A stretch of DNA of 64,000 nt from Enterobacter asburiae (GTDB lineage: Bacteria; Pseudomonadota; Gammaproteobacteria; Enterobacterales; Enterobacteriaceae): NCBI RefSeq assembly GCF_008080435.1, contig NZ_VRKN01000013.1, positions 32,963 through 96,962 on the forward strand. The letters are read 5' to 3'. This document shows, one piece after another, positions 13,743 to 24,754 of the stretch. How positions within the stretch are numbered: the first letter of the stretch is position 1; each line of letters starts with the position of its first letter. The notes beneath the pieces were generated by a model. That model was not told where the DNA came from and searched no databases. It worked only from the letters and a program-made list of their open reading frames with translations. A program made the position numbers and the translations under genes.

Positions 13743-15002
13743 ATGGCGTGGAATCAGCCCGGTAATAACGGACAAGACCGCGACCCGTGGGGAAGCAGCA
13801 AACCTGGCGGCAACTCTGAGGGAAATGGCAACAAAGGTGGTCGCGAGCAGGGGCCGCCGGATCTGGATGATATCTTCCGCAAACTGAGCAAGAAGCTTGG
13901 TGGCCTTGGCGGAGGAAAAGGTTCTGGCTCGGGTGGCAATTCCACTCAGAGTTCGCGCCCGCCAATGGGGGGCCGCGTAGTGGGCATCGTGGCCGCTGCG
14001 GTGGTCATCATCTGGGCAGCCAGCGGGTTCTACACCATTAAAGAAGCAGAACGCGGCGTGGTCACCCGTTTCGGCAAGTTCAGCCATCTGGTTGAGCCAG
14101 GTCTGAACTGGAAGCCGACCTTCATTGACGACGTGACCGCGGTAAACGTGGAATCCGTCCGTGAACTGGCCGCCTCTGGCGTGATGCTGACCTCTGACGA
14201 AAACGTGGTGCGCGTTGAGATGAACGTGCAGTACCGCGTGACCGATCCTGAGCGTTATCTGTTTAGCGTGACCAGCGCCGATGACAGCCTGCGTCAGGCG
14301 ACCGACAGCGCCCTGCGTGGCGTGATCGGTAAATACACCATGGACCGTATCCTGACCGAAGGTCGTACCGTTATTCGTAGCGATACCCAGCGCGAGCTGG
14401 AAGAGACCATTCGTCCGTACAACATGGGTATCACCCTGCTGGACGTCAACTTCCAGGCTGCGCGTCCGCCGGAAGAGGTGAAAGCCGCATTTGACGATGC
14501 GATTGCTGCCCGTGAAAACGAACAGCAGTACATCCGTGAAGCAGAAGCGTACACCAACGAAGTTCAGCCACGCGCTAACGGTCAGGCGCAGCGTATTCTG
14601 GAAGAAGCGCGCGCGTATAAGACGCAGACCATCCTGGAAGCACAGGGTGAAGTGGCTCGCTTCGCGAAGATCCTGCCGGAATATAAAGCGGCGCCGGAAA
14701 TTACCCGTGAGCGTCTCTATATCGAGACCATGGAAAAAGTGCTGAGCCACACCCGCAAGGTGTTGGTTAACGACAATAAAGGCGGAAACCTGATGGTTCT
14801 GCCGCTGGATCAGATGCTAAAAGGCAGTTCTGCGCCAGCAGCGAAAGGCGACACCAGCGGCGCGAACAACCTGCTGCGTTTGCCGCCAGCCTCAACAGGC
14901 AGCGCCAGCACGAACACAACGCCTTCTTCGAACGATGGTGACATTATGGACCAACGCCGTGCTAACGCGCAGCGTAACGACTACCAGCGTCAGGGGGAAT
15001 AA
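13743..15002 (+). CDS. hflK: FtsH protease modulator HflK
   Basis: SPFH/prohibitin-family protein that forms a large cage with HflC around FtsH in the inner membrane and modulates membrane-protein degradation. A Gly/Asn/Pro-rich cytoplasmic N-terminus (residues 1-78) is followed by one membrane segment (about 79-97, VVGIVAAAVVIIWAASGFY). Then come the SPFH domain and a long helical region (REAEAYTNEVQPRA) in the periplasm. Length is 419 residues. It is two bases from hflC, an obligate pair. Confidence 0.96.
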   Translation: MAWNQPGNNGQDRDPWGSSKPGGNSEGNGNKGGREQGPPDLDDIFRKLSKKLGGLGGGKGSGSGGNSTQSSRPPMGGRVVGIVAAAVVIIWAASGFYTIKEAERGVVTRFGKFSHLVEPGLNWKPTFIDDVTAVNVESVRELAASGVMLTSDENVVRVEMNVQYRVTDPERYLFSVTSADDSLRQATDSALRGVIGKYTMDRILTEGRTVIRSDTQRELEETIRPYNMGITLLDVNFQAARPPEEVKAAFDDAIAARENEQQYIREAEAYTNEVQPRANGQAQRILEEARAYKTQTILEAQGEVARFAKILPEYKAAPEITRERLYIETMEKVLSHTRKVLVNDNKGGNLMVLPLDQMLKGSSAPAAKGDTSGANNLLRLPPASTGSASTNTTPSSNDGDIMDQRRANAQRNDYQRQGE

Positions 15003-15004
15003 GG

Positions 15005-16009
15005 ATGCGTAAGTCAGTTATTGCGATTATCGTCATCGTACTGGTCGCGCTTTATACCTCGATCTTTGTGGTGAAAGAAGGCGAGCGTGGGATTAAGTTC
15101 CAGTTCAGCAGCGTCGTGCGTGATGGCGACAAACGCCCGGTGATTTACGAGCCGGGCCTGCACTTCAAGGTGCCGTTCATTCAGTCAGTGAAAACGCTTG
15201 ATGCGCGTATCCAGACCATGGATAACCAGGCCGACCGTTTCGTGACCAAAGAGAAGAAAGACCTGATCGTTGATTCCTATATCAAATGGCGCATCAGCGA
15301 TTTCAGCCGTTATTTCCTGGCAACGGGCGGTGGTGACGTTTCTCAGGCAGAAGTGCTGCTGAAACGTAAGTTCTCTGACCGTCTGCGTTCCGAGATTGGT
15401 CGTCTGGATGTGAAAGACATCGTGACCGACTCCCGTGGTCGTCTGACCCTGGAAGTTCGCGATGCGCTGAACTCCGGTACCGCGGGCACCGAAGACGAAG
15501 TTTCAACGCCGGCAGCAGATGATGCGATTGCCAAAGCGGCTGAACGCGTTCAGGCGGAAACCAACGGTAAAGTGCCGGTGATCAACCCGAACAGTATGGC
15601 TGCGCTGGGTATTGAAGTGGTTGATGTGCGTATCAAGCAGATCAACCTGCCAGTCGAAGTGTCCGAGGCGATTTACAACCGTATGCGCGCCGAGCGTGAA
15701 GCGGTAGCCCGTCGTCACCGTTCACAGGGCCAGGAAGAGGCTGAGAAGCTGCGTGCAGCTGCGGACTATGAAGTCACCAAGACGCTGGCGGAATCTGAGC
15801 GCCAGGGCCGTATCCTGCGCGGTGAAGGCGATGCCGAAGCGGCGAAGCTGTTCGCTGATGCCTTCAGCCAGGATCCTGACTTCTACGCCTTTATCCGTAG
15901 CCTGCGTGCTTACGAGAATAGCTTCCAGAGCAACCAGGATGTGATGGTGCTCAGCCCGGACAGCGATTTCTTCCGTTATATGAAGACGCCGACTAACGCA
16001 ACGCGATAA
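15005..16009 (+). CDS. hflC: FtsH protease modulator HflC
   Basis: Partner of HflK, 334 residues. The N-terminal signal anchor (about residues 4-22, SVIAIIVIVLVALYTSIFV) is followed by the SPFH domain and a charged helical segment (RAEREAVARRHRSQGQEEAEK). It ends with the hydrophobic DPDFYAFIRSLRAYENSF region conserved in the family. An ideal AAGG precedes the start. Confidence 0.96.
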   Translation: MRKSVIAIIVIVLVALYTSIFVVKEGERGIKFQFSSVVRDGDKRPVIYEPGLHFKVPFIQSVKTLDARIQTMDNQADRFVTKEKKDLIVDSYIKWRISDFSRYFLATGGGDVSQAEVLLKRKFSDRLRSEIGRLDVKDIVTDSRGRLTLEVRDALNSGTAGTEDEVSTPAADDAIAKAAERVQAETNGKVPVINPNSMAALGIEVVDVRIKQINLPVEVSEAIYNRMRAEREAVARRHRSQGQEEAEKLRAAADYEVTKTLAESERQGRILRGEGDAEAAKLFADAFSQDPDFYAFIRSLRAYENSFQSNQDVMVLSPDSDFFRYMKTPTNATR

Positions 16010-16032
16010 ACTCAGGCTCGTTTGAGTATTCA

Positions 16033-16066
16033 AACCACCGCTCTCAACGGAGCGGTGGTTTTCTTT
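16033..16066 (+). terminator. Terminator after hflC
   Basis: A perfect 10-bp stem (aaccaccgct/agcggtggtt) with an 8-base loop is followed by a T-rich tract. It ends the long nnr-hflC run, although yjeT starts only 15 bases later. Confidence 0.85.
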
Positions 16067-16080
16067 TATAAGGAATAAAA

Positions 16081-16278
16081 ATGAATTCAACGATCTGGCT
16101 CGCACTGGCCCTGGTTCTGGTGCTGGAAGGTCTTGGACCGATGCTTTATCCGCGCGCCTGGCGTCGAATGATCGCCACGATGAGCCAACTGCCGGATAAT
16201 ATTTTGCGTCGTTTTGGCGGAGGTCTTGTGGTTGCGGGTATCGTTATCTACTACATGTTGAAGAAAACGATTGGCTGA
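16081..16278 (+). CDS. yjeT: Small inner-membrane protein YjeT (DUF2065)
   Basis: A 65-residue protein with two predicted membrane helices (residues about 4-20 and 45-61), separated by a short basic segment with PRAWRRMI. It is conserved at this locus between hflC and purA in enterobacteria. The function is unknown. A good RBS (aagga) precedes the ATG. Confidence 0.9.
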   Translation: MNSTIWLALALVLVLEGLGPMLYPRAWRRMIATMSQLPDNILRRFGGGLVVAGIVIYYMLKKTIG

Positions 16279-16289
16279 TCAAAAAGTAG

Positions 16290-17681
<1,392 letters not shown>

Positions 17682-17710
17682 TCTTCGTGAATGCTGGCCT
17701 GCGGGGTGAC

Positions 17711-17745
17711 CCGTAGGCCGGATAAGCGTAGCGCCATCCGGCGAA
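17711..17745 (+). repeat. Single REP-type palindromic element
   Basis: A palindrome with arms around gtaggccggataagcg and gcgccatccggc, the classic enterobacterial REP signature, lies in the purA-nsrR gap. Only one unit is seen. Confidence 0.75.
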
Positions 17746-17874
17746 CGCTCCTGGATCTCCGCTTTTTCGCCCCGTCTGTCAAATAAATTAGCCCCTAACT
17801 ATCTGGCTGGTTTATCATCATTAATGAATATCTCTGCGGTTTGACCGCGTTTTCCCTTTTTTCCTGAGGTTGAT

Positions 17875-18300
17875 GTGCAGTTAACAAGTTTCACCGATTA
17901 CGGCTTACGTGCGCTGATCTACATGGCGTCGTTACCCGAGGGGAAGATGACCAGTATCTCTGAAGTCACAGAGGTCTACGGCGTATCCCGTAATCATATG
18001 GTCAAAATAATCAATCAACTTAGTCGTGCCGGATACGTTGCTGCCGTCCGCGGGAAGAATGGTGGGATCCGTCTCGGTAAACCGGCACAGAGTATTCGTG
18101 TTGGCGATGTGGTACGTGAACTGGAGCCGCTGTCTCTGGTGAACTGCAGTAGCGAGTTCTGCCACATCACGCCCGCTTGCCGCCTGAAAAAGGCGCTTTC
18201 AAAGGCCGTGCAAAGTTTTCTCATGGAGTTGGATAACTACACGCTGGCCGATTTGGTTGAAGAGAATCAACCGCTTTATAAATTATTGCTGGTGGAATGA
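17875..18300 (+). CDS. nsrR: Nitric oxide-sensing repressor NsrR
   Basis: Rrf2-family repressor, 141 residues, with a 2Fe-2S cluster that is lost on nitrosylation, derepressing NO-detoxifying genes such as ytfE and hmp. The N-terminal winged helix (residues 1-75) is followed by the cluster cysteines Cys91, Cys96 and Cys102 ([12 protein letters not shown]). The start is a GTG at 17875 with TGAGG upstream, matching the E. coli [15 protein letters not shown]-terminus. Its end overlaps the open frame of rnr, and the two are cotranscribed in E. coli. A target site lies in this same window upstream of ytfE (41433-41455). Confidence 0.96.
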   Translation: MQLTSFTDYGLRALIYMASLPEGKMTSISEVTEVYGVSRNHMVKIINQLSRAGYVAAVRGKNGGIRLGKPAQSIRVGDVVRELEPLSLVNCSSEFCHITPACRLKKALSKAVQSFLMELDNYTLADLVEENQPLYKLLLVE

Positions 18301-18338
18301 AGAAAATTTCCACCGGAGCTGACAACGGAGGAACCGAC

Positions 18339-20783
18339 ATGTCACATGATCCTTTCCAGGAACGCGAAGCCGAAAAATACGCGAATCCTATTCCCAGCCG
18401 CGAGTTCATCATTGAACACTTAACAAAACGCGAAAAACCCGCCAATCGTGAAGAACTTGCCGTTGAATTAAACATTGAAGGTGAAGAGCAAATTGAAGCC
18501 CTTCGCCGCCGCCTGCGCGCAATGGAGCGTGACGGGCAGCTGGTCTTTACCCGCCGCCAGTGCTACGCGCTGCCAGAACGCCTCGATCTGCTAAAAGGGA
18601 CCGTCATTGGTCACCGCGACGGTTTTGGCTTCCTGCGCGTAGAAGGCCGTAAAGACGATCTGTACCTCTCATCTGAACAGATGAAAATGTGCATCCACGG
18701 CGACCAGATCCTGGCGCAGCCGCTGGGCGCTGACCGTAAAGGTCGCCGCGAAGCGCGCGTGGTACGCGTTCTGGTGCCAAAAACCAGCCAGATTGTTGGC
18801 CGCTACTTTACCGACGCGGGCGTGGGCTTCGTGGTGCCGGACGACAGCCGTCTGAGCTTCGACATTCTGATCCCACCTGAAGAGGTGATGGGCGCCCGCA
18901 TGGGCTTTGTGGTGGTGGTGGAACTCACCCAGCGCCCAACCCGTCGCACCAAAGCGGTAGGTAAAATCGTCGAAGTGCTTGGCGATAACATGGGCACCAC
19001 GATGGCCGTTGATATGGCATTGCGCACCCATGAAATTCCGTACATCTGGCCGAAAGCGGTTGAAGAGCAGATCGAAAGCCTGCGCGAAGAAGTCCCGGAA
19101 GAATCCAAAGTGGGCCGCGTGGATCTGCGCTCCCTGCCGCTGGTCACTATCGATGGTGAAGACGCCCGCGACTTCGATGACGCCGTCTACTGCGAGAAAA
19201 AACGCGGTGGCGGCTGGCGTCTGTGGGTCGCTATTGCAGACGTAAGCTACTATGTTCGTCCGCACACCCCGCTGGATAACGAAGCACGCAGCCGCGGTAC
19301 CTCGGTCTACTTCCCGTCTCAGGTTGTACCGATGCTGCCGGAAGTGCTGTCTAACGGCCTGTGCTCCCTGAACCCACAGGTTGACCGCCTCTGTATGGTT
19401 TGCGAGATGACTATCTCCACCAAAGGGCGCTTAACCGGCTACAAGTTCTACGAAGCGGTGATGAGCTCGCATGCGCGTCTGACCTATACCAAAGTCTGGC
19501 ATATGCTGCAGGGCGACCAGGATCTGCGCGAACAGTACGCGCCGCTGGTCAAACACATCGAAGAGCTGCATAACCTCTACAAAACGCTGGATCAGGCGCG
19601 CGAAGAGCGCGGCGGGATCTCGTTTGAGAGTGAAGAAGCGAAATTTATTTTCAACGCAGAACGCCGCATTGAGCGTATCGAGCAGACCCAGCGTAACGAT
19701 GCGCACAAGCTGATCGAAGAGTGTATGATTCTGGCGAACATCTCGGCGGCACGATTCGTTGAGAAAGCCAAAGAGCCTGCGCTGTTCCGTATTCACGATA
19801 AACCGTCAACGGAAGCCATCACCGCGTTCCGCTCTGTGCTGGCTGAACTGGGTCTGGAGCTGCCTGGCGGTAACAAGCCAGAGCCGCGCGATTACGCCGA
19901 GCTGCTGGAGTCCATTGGCGATCGTCCTGACGCAGAAATGCTGCAGACGATGCTGCTGCGCTCTATGAAACAGGCAATTTACGATCCGGAAAACCGGGGA
20001 CACTTCGGTCTGGCGCTGCAGTCTTACGCCCACTTTACGTCGCCGATCCGTCGTTACCCTGACCTCTCTCTGCACCGTGCGATCAAGTATCTGCTGGCGC
20101 AGGAGCAGGGCCATAAAGGGAACACCACCGAAACCGGTGGCTATCACTATTCGATGGAAGAGATGCTGCAGCTGGGTCAGCACTGCTCCATGACCGAACG
20201 TCGTGCCGATGAAGCAACACGTGACGTGGCGGACTGGCTGAAGTGTGACTTTATGCTCGATCAGGTCGGTAACGTCTTTAAAGGCGTGATTGCCAGCGTG
20301 ACCGGCTTTGGTTTCTTCGTTCGCCTGGACGAGCTGTTCATCGACGGTCTGGTGCACGTCTCCAGCCTGGATAACGACTACTACCGCTTCGACCAGGTCG
20401 GTCAGCGCCTGATTGGTGAATCTGGCGGCCAGACCTATCGTCTGGGCGACCGTGTGGAAGTGAAGGTCGAAGCCGTGAATATGGACGATCGTAAAATCGA
20501 CTTCAGCCTGATCTCCAGCGAACGCGCGCCGCGTAACGTCGGTAAAACCGAGCGTGAAAGGGCGAAAAAAACCGGTAACGGTAAACCGGGCGGCGGTAAA
20601 CGTCGTCAGGCGGGCAAGAAGGTAAACTTCGAGCCGGACAGCGCGTTCCGCGGCGAGAAGAAACCGAAGCCGAAGGCGGCGAAGAAAGAAGCCCGTTCAG
20701 CGAAAAAACCTTCCGCTAAAACGCAGAAAATAGCTGCCGCCACCAAAGCGAAGCGCGCGGCCAAGAAAAAGCAGGCGGAGTAA
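18339..20783 (+). CDS. rnr: Exoribonuclease R
   Basis: RNase II/RNB-family 3'-5' exonuclease that degrades structured RNA and takes part in trans-translation and rRNA quality control. Order: N-terminal helix-turn-helix-like region, cold-shock domains, the RNB catalytic domain with [13 protein letters not shown] (metal-binding aspartates), the S1 domain ([20 protein letters not shown]), and a Lys-rich C-terminal tail. The start at 18339 follows an ACGGAGGAACC ribosome site and gives 814 residues. The upstream in-frame ATG at 18297 lacks similarity. Confidence 0.97.
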   Translation: MSHDPFQEREAEKYANPIPSREFIIEHLTKREKPANREELAVELNIEGEEQIEALRRRLRAMERDGQLVFTRRQCYALPERLDLLKGTVIGHRDGFGFLRVEGRKDDLYLSSEQMKMCIHGDQILAQPLGADRKGRREARVVRVLVPKTSQIVGRYFTDAGVGFVVPDDSRLSFDILIPPEEVMGARMGFVVVVELTQRPTRRTKAVGKIVEVLGDNMGTTMAVDMALRTHEIPYIWPKAVEEQIESLREEVPEESKVGRVDLRSLPLVTIDGEDARDFDDAVYCEKKRGGGWRLWVAIADVSYYVRPHTPLDNEARSRGTSVYFPSQVVPMLPEVLSNGLCSLNPQVDRLCMVCEMTISTKGRLTGYKFYEAVMSSHARLTYTKVWHMLQGDQDLREQYAPLVKHIEELHNLYKTLDQAREERGGISFESEEAKFIFNAERRIERIEQTQRNDAHKLIEECMILANISAARFVEKAKEPALFRIHDKPSTEAITAFRSVLAELGLELPGGNKPEPRDYAELLESIGDRPDAEMLQTMLLRSMKQAIYDPENRGHFGLALQSYAHFTSPIRRYPDLSLHRAIKYLLAQEQGHKGNTTETGGYHYSMEEMLQLGQHCSMTERRADEATRDVADWLKCDFMLDQVGNVFKGVIASVTGFGFFVRLDELFIDGLVHVSSLDNDYYRFDQVGQRLIGESGGQTYRLGDRVEVKVEAVNMDDRKIDFSLISSERAPRNVGKTERERAKKTGNGKPGGGKRRQAGKKVNFEPDSAFRGEKKPKPKAAKKEARSAKKPSAKTQKIAAATKAKRAAKKKQAE

Positions 20784-20785
20784 AT

Positions 20786-20827
20786 TCTCCCCTCACCCTG
20801 ACCCTCTCCCCAACGGGGGGAGGGGAA
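20786..20827 (+). repeat. GC-rich dispersed hairpin repeat, copy 1
   Basis: A ccctcaccctgaccctctcccc...ggggaggggaaa hairpin lies between rnr and rlmB. Related units occur at 40686-40731 and 63843-63880. It may also attenuate transcription between the two genes. Confidence 0.65.
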
Positions 20828-20849
20828 ATACTTATTACGAGAACCATCA

Positions 20850-21581
20850 ATGAGTGAAATGATTTACGGCATCCACGCGGTGCAGGCCCTTCTCGAGCGC
20901 GCACCGGAGCGTTTTCAGGAAGTGTTTATTCTGAAAGGGCGTGAAGATAAGCGTCTGATGCCGCTGATCCACGCGCTGGAAGCGCAGGGCGTGGTGATCC
21001 AGCTGGCAAACCGCCAGTTCCTGGATGAGAAAAGTGAAGGCGCGGTTCACCAGGGGATTATTGCCCGCGTGAAGCCAGGTCGTCAGTATCAGGAGAACGA
21101 TCTGCCGGATCTGATTGCTGAACTGGATAATCCGTTCTTCCTGATCCTCGATGGCGTAACCGATCCGCACAACCTCGGCGCGTGCCTGCGTAGTGCCGAT
21201 GCGGCGGGCGTGCACGCGGTGATCGTGCCGAAAGATCGCTCCGCGCAGCTGAACGCGACGGCGAAGAAAGTGGCCTGCGGCGCGGCGGAAAACGTTCCGC
21301 TGATCCGCGTGACTAACCTGGCGCGCACCATGCGTCTGCTGCAGGAAGAGAACATCTGGATCGTCGGTACCGCCGGTGAAGCGGACCATACTCTGTACCA
21401 GAGCAAAATGACCGGCCGTCTGGCGCTGGTGATGGGTGCGGAAGGCGAAGGCATGCGCCGTCTGACCCGCGAGCACTGCGACGAGCTGATCAGCATCCCG
21501 ATGGCGGGCAGCGTGTCGTCCCTGAACGTTTCTGTTGCGACGGGCATCTGCCTGTTTGAAGCGGTGCGTCAGCGTAGCTGA
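20850..21581 (+). CDS. rlmB: 23S rRNA 2'-O-ribose methyltransferase RlmB
   Basis: SPOUT-class enzyme that methylates G2251 in the P-loop of 23S rRNA. The N-terminal substrate-binding domain covers about residues 1-80. The knotted SAM-binding domain has [32 protein letters not shown] and [22 protein letters not shown]. Length is 243 residues, as in E. coli. Confidence 0.97.
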   Translation: MSEMIYGIHAVQALLERAPERFQEVFILKGREDKRLMPLIHALEAQGVVIQLANRQFLDEKSEGAVHQGIIARVKPGRQYQENDLPDLIAELDNPFFLILDGVTDPHNLGACLRSADAAGVHAVIVPKDRSAQLNATAKKVACGAAENVPLIRVTNLARTMRLLQEENIWIVGTAGEADHTLYQSKMTGRLALVMGAEGEGMRRLTREHCDELISIPMAGSVSSLNVSVATGICLFEAVRQRS

Positions 21582-21585
21582 TTTT

Positions 21586-21656
21586 CGCCCGGTGGCGGCT
21601 ACGCCTTACCGGGCCTACGGTTTTGTAGACCGGGTAAGCGAAGCGCCACCCGGCAA
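21586..21656 (+). repeat. Paired REP element (BIME)
   Basis: Two inverted REP units (cgcccggtggcggctacgcc...gggcctac and gtagaccgggtaagc...gccacccggc) lie between the convergent rlmB and MHS transporter genes. The arrangement is nearly the same as at 43303-43382. Confidence 0.8.
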
Positions 21657-21663
21657 AACAACC

Positions 21664-22938
21664 TCACTCTTCTAACGGCCGCAAATGGTCATCCTTCCTC
21701 AGCGTCATCAGCGCGAAAATACTCACTATCGCCGTCGCCATCACGTAATACGCCGGAATATCCAGGTTGCCCGTCTGCTTAATCAGCCCGGTGATGATTA
21801 ACCCTGCACATCCAGAGAAAATCGCGTTCGACAAAGAGTAGGCCAGCCCCAGCCCCGTATAGCGTACGCGCGTCGGGAACATCTCAGATAGCATCGCCGG
21901 GCCCGGCCCCGCCAGCATGCCCACCAGACCGCCGGCAATCAACACCACGACCGCTTTCACCGCCAGCGTGCTTGACTCCGCCTGCAGAATTTTCAGCAGC
22001 GGCAGGGCGAGGATCAGCAGCAGCGCGGTGGCGATAATCATCACCGTGCGACGCCCGATCCGGTCGCTCAGGATCCCCGACGGAATGATGGTTAGCGCAA
22101 ACCCAATATTCGAAATCACCGCAATCAACAGCGCCTGATTAAACCCGGTATGCAGCGCCGACTGCAGATAGGTCGGCATAATCACCAGATAGGTATATCC
22201 CGCCGCAGACCAGACCATTACGCGCCCAATCCCCATCACGATGGCCCGGAGCGTGGCGGCAGTATCCGCCTGAGCGACAACCGGTTTATCCTGCTGCTGC
22301 ACAAAGCTGGGTGTCTCTTCCATGCTGACACGAAGCCACAGCGCCACAACGCCCATGGGCAGCGCCAGGAAGAAAGGAATGCGCCAGCCCCAATCGTGCA
22401 GGGCTTCAGGCGTGAGGAGGGTGGAGAGGAGCGCCACGATGCCTGCGCCTGCTAACAGTCCCAGCGCCACGGTAAAGGACTGCCACGCGCCATAGAGCCC
22501 ACGCTTGCCGCGCGGGGCGAACTCCGTCATCAGCGAGACCGCACCGCCGTACTCGCCGCCCGCGAACAGCCCCTGTAGGATGCGAAGCAGCGTAATAATG
22601 ATCGGCGCGGCAATCCCGATGCTGGCGTAGACCGGCACAATGCCGATGGCGGCGGTAGCCAGCGTCATCAGTATCAGCACAATGATGAGCGTCGGTTTAC
22701 GGCCAATCCGGTCGCCGATACGGCCAAACACCACAGCACCCAGCGGGCGGAAGAAGAAGGCGATCGCAAACGAGGCGTAGGTGAGGATCAGGCTGGTAAG
22801 CCCCGCTTCTCCTTCAAGCTGGAAGAAGTTTTTCGCAATGACGGTCGCCAGAAAACCGTAGACCGCAAACTCATACCACTCGATAAAGTTACCAATGGAG
22901 CCTGCAATTAATGCTCGCTTGTGCGCATCCGGTTGCAT
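21664..22938 (-). CDS. MHS-family MFS transporter
   Basis: A 424-residue major facilitator with about 12 membrane segments. The N-terminus (GNFIEWYEFAVYGFLATVIAKNFF) and the loop motif GRIGDRIGRKPTLI are hallmarks of the metabolite:H+ symporter family (ProP, ShiA, KgtP, YhjE). A second conserved loop is GILSDRIGRR. The substrate cannot be read from the sequence; small organic acids or betaines are typical. The start at 22938 (MQPDAHKRALIAG) follows GAGGA; the open frame reaches 22992. It occupies the place held by yjfI-yjfC in E. coli K-12 and is divergent from aidB. The 193-base gap to aidB shows no clear gene. Confidence 0.85.
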   Translation of the reverse strand: MQPDAHKRALIAGSIGNFIEWYEFAVYGFLATVIAKNFFQLEGEAGLTSLILTYASFAIAFFFRPLGAVVFGRIGDRIGRKPTLIIVLILMTLATAAIGIVPVYASIGIAAPIIITLLRILQGLFAGGEYGGAVSLMTEFAPRGKRGLYGAWQSFTVALGLLAGAGIVALLSTLLTPEALHDWGWRIPFFLALPMGVVALWLRVSMEETPSFVQQQDKPVVAQADTAATLRAIVMGIGRVMVWSAAGYTYLVIMPTYLQSALHTGFNQALLIAVISNIGFALTIIPSGILSDRIGRRTVMIIATALLLILALPLLKILQAESSTLAVKAVVVLIAGGLVGMLAGPGPAMLSEMFPTRVRYTGLGLAYSLSNAIFSGCAGLIITGLIKQTGNLDIPAYYVMATAIVSIFALMTLRKDDHLRPLEE

Positions 22939-23131
22939 AACGATCCTCACTGAAAAGGGTAAGAATAAATTATTCAACAAAAGCGAAGTCATGAAATAGT
23001 TTATTCTTATGTTCTGTGAACTATTTCACGAATGATATCAGCGGGATCGCGAACGTGTGACTCCCCTCCCATGCAGCGTGTGCGCGGTCTGTCCATACTT
23101 ATCGTCATTGCCACTGAAGGAGGGAGACAGC

Positions 23132-24754
23132 ATGCACTGGCAGACTCATACCGTTTTCAATCAACCTGCACCGCTTTCCAACAGCAACCTTTTCCTCTCG
23201 GACTGCGCCCTGCGCGATGCGGTCGTGCGTGAAGGGGCTGAGTGGGATATCGAACTCCTCGCCAGCATTGGTCAGCAGCTGGGTACGGCGGAGTCGCTGG
23301 AACTGGGCAGGCTGGCAAACGTTAATCCTCCGGAGTTACTACGTTATGACGCCGCCGGAGAGCGCCTGGATGACGTCCGCTTTCACCCGGCATGGCACTT
23401 GCTGATGCAGGGACTCTGTGCCAACCGCGTACATAACCTGGCATGGGAAGAGGAGGTGCGTAAAGGGTCGTTTGTCGCTCGGGCCGCACGCTTTGTGCTT
23501 CATGCTCAAGTAGAGGCGGGCACGCTTTGCCCGGTCACCATGACGTTTGCCGCGACACCGCTGCTACAGCAGGCGCTCCCCAAAATATTTCACGACTGGC
23601 TGACGCCGCTGCTCAGCGATCGCTACGATCCTCATCTGTCCCCCGGCGCGCAAAAGCGCGGCCTGCTGATCGGCATGGGGATGACGGAGAAGCAGGGCGG
23701 CTCGGACGTGCTCAGCAACACCACTAAAGCGGAAAAATGCAGCGACGGCAGTTACAGGCTGGTGGGGCATAAATGGTTTTTCTCCGTCCCGCAAAGCGAT
23801 GCGCACCTGGTGCTGGCCCAGGCGAAGGGCGGGTTGTCCTGCTTTTTTGTGCCGCGCTTTTTGCCTGACGGACAGCGCAACGCCGTCCGGCTGGAGCGCC
23901 TTAAGGACAAGCTCGGGAACCGCTCCAACGCCAGCAGCGAGGTGGAGTTTCTTGATGCCTCCGGCTGGCTGCTGGGGGAAGAAGGCGAAGGGGTACGGCA
24001 GATCCTTAAAATGGGCGGTCTGACGCGCTTTGACTGCGCGCTGGGCAGCCACGGACTCATGCGTCGGGCGCTCTCGGTGGCGCTTTATCATGCGCATCAG
24101 CGTCAGACCTTCGGCAAAAACCTCATCGACCAGCCGCTAATGCGTGAAGTATTAAGCCGGATGGCGCTGGTGCTGGAGGGGCAAACGGCGCTGCTGTTCC
24201 GCCTGGCCCGGGCATGGGATAAGCGCGTGGATCCACAAGAGGCCGCCTGGGCGCGGCTGTTTACCCCGGCCGCGAAATTTAGCGTGTGTAAAGCGGGCAT
24301 TCCGTTTGTCGCTGAGGCGATGGAGGTGCTGGGTGGGATCGGATATTGCGAAGAGAGCGAACTTCCCCGCCTGTATCGCGAGATGCCCGTAAACAGTATC
24401 TGGGAAGGGTCAGGCAATATCATGTGCCTGGACGTGCTGCGCGTGCTGGCGAAGCAGCCGGGTATTCACGATCTGCTCGCCGACGAGTTTGCGCAGGTGA
24501 AAGGGCAGGACAGACACTTCGACCGCTGCTGGCGACAGCTTCAGCAAAAACTGCGTAAACCGCAGGAGGCGCAGGGGCGGGAGATCGCACAGCAGCTTTT
24601 CTTGCTCGGTACCGGGAGCCAGATGCTGCGGTACGCATCGCCCCCGGTGGCGCAGGCGTGGTGCCGCATGATGCTGGACACCCGTGGCGGTACGCTGATG
24701 AGCGAGCAGGTACAAAGTGACCTGCTGCTGCGTGCCACAGGCAGAGTCGGCTAG
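23132..24754 (+). CDS. aidB: Adaptive-response flavoprotein AidB
   Basis: Acyl-CoA-dehydrogenase-like flavoprotein induced in the Ada response to alkylating agents in E. coli; it binds DNA and is proposed to protect it. Length is 540 residues (E. coli 541). Visible features are GMGMTEKQGGSDV, the FAD-site segment HKWFFSVPQSDAHLVLAQ, EVLGGIGYCEESELPRLYRE, and a basic C-terminal region. The start at 23132 (MHWQTHTVF) follows an AAGGAGGGAGAC ribosome site. Its stop overlaps the end of the convergent chemoreceptor gene by 4 bases. Confidence 0.95.
   Translation: MHWQTHTVFNQPAPLSNSNLFLSDCALRDAVVREGAEWDIELLASIGQQLGTAESLELGRLANVNPPELLRYDAAGERLDDVRFHPAWHLLMQGLCANRVHNLAWEEEVRKGSFVARAARFVLHAQVEAGTLCPVTMTFAATPLLQQALPKIFHDWLTPLLSDRYDPHLSPGAQKRGLLIGMGMTEKQGGSDVLSNTTKAEKCSDGSYRLVGHKWFFSVPQSDAHLVLAQAKGGLSCFFVPRFLPDGQRNAVRLERLKDKLGNRSNASSEVEFLDASGWLLGEEGEGVRQILKMGGLTRFDCALGSHGLMRRALSVALYHAHQRQTFGKNLIDQPLMREVLSRMALVLEGQTALLFRLARAWDKRVDPQEAAWARLFTPAAKFSVCKAGIPFVAEAMEVLGGIGYCEESELPRLYREMPVNSIWEGSGNIMCLDVLRVLAKQPGIHDLLADEFAQVKGQDRHFDRCWRQLQQKLRKPQEAQGREIAQQLFLLGTGSQMLRYASPPVAQAWCRMMLDTRGGTLMSEQVQSDLLLRATGRVG

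Noticed and set aside
13674..14750. 358-codon open frame antisense to hflK
   Set aside because: Shadow of a GC-rich gene; His/Arg/Val-rich composition with no recognisable domain.
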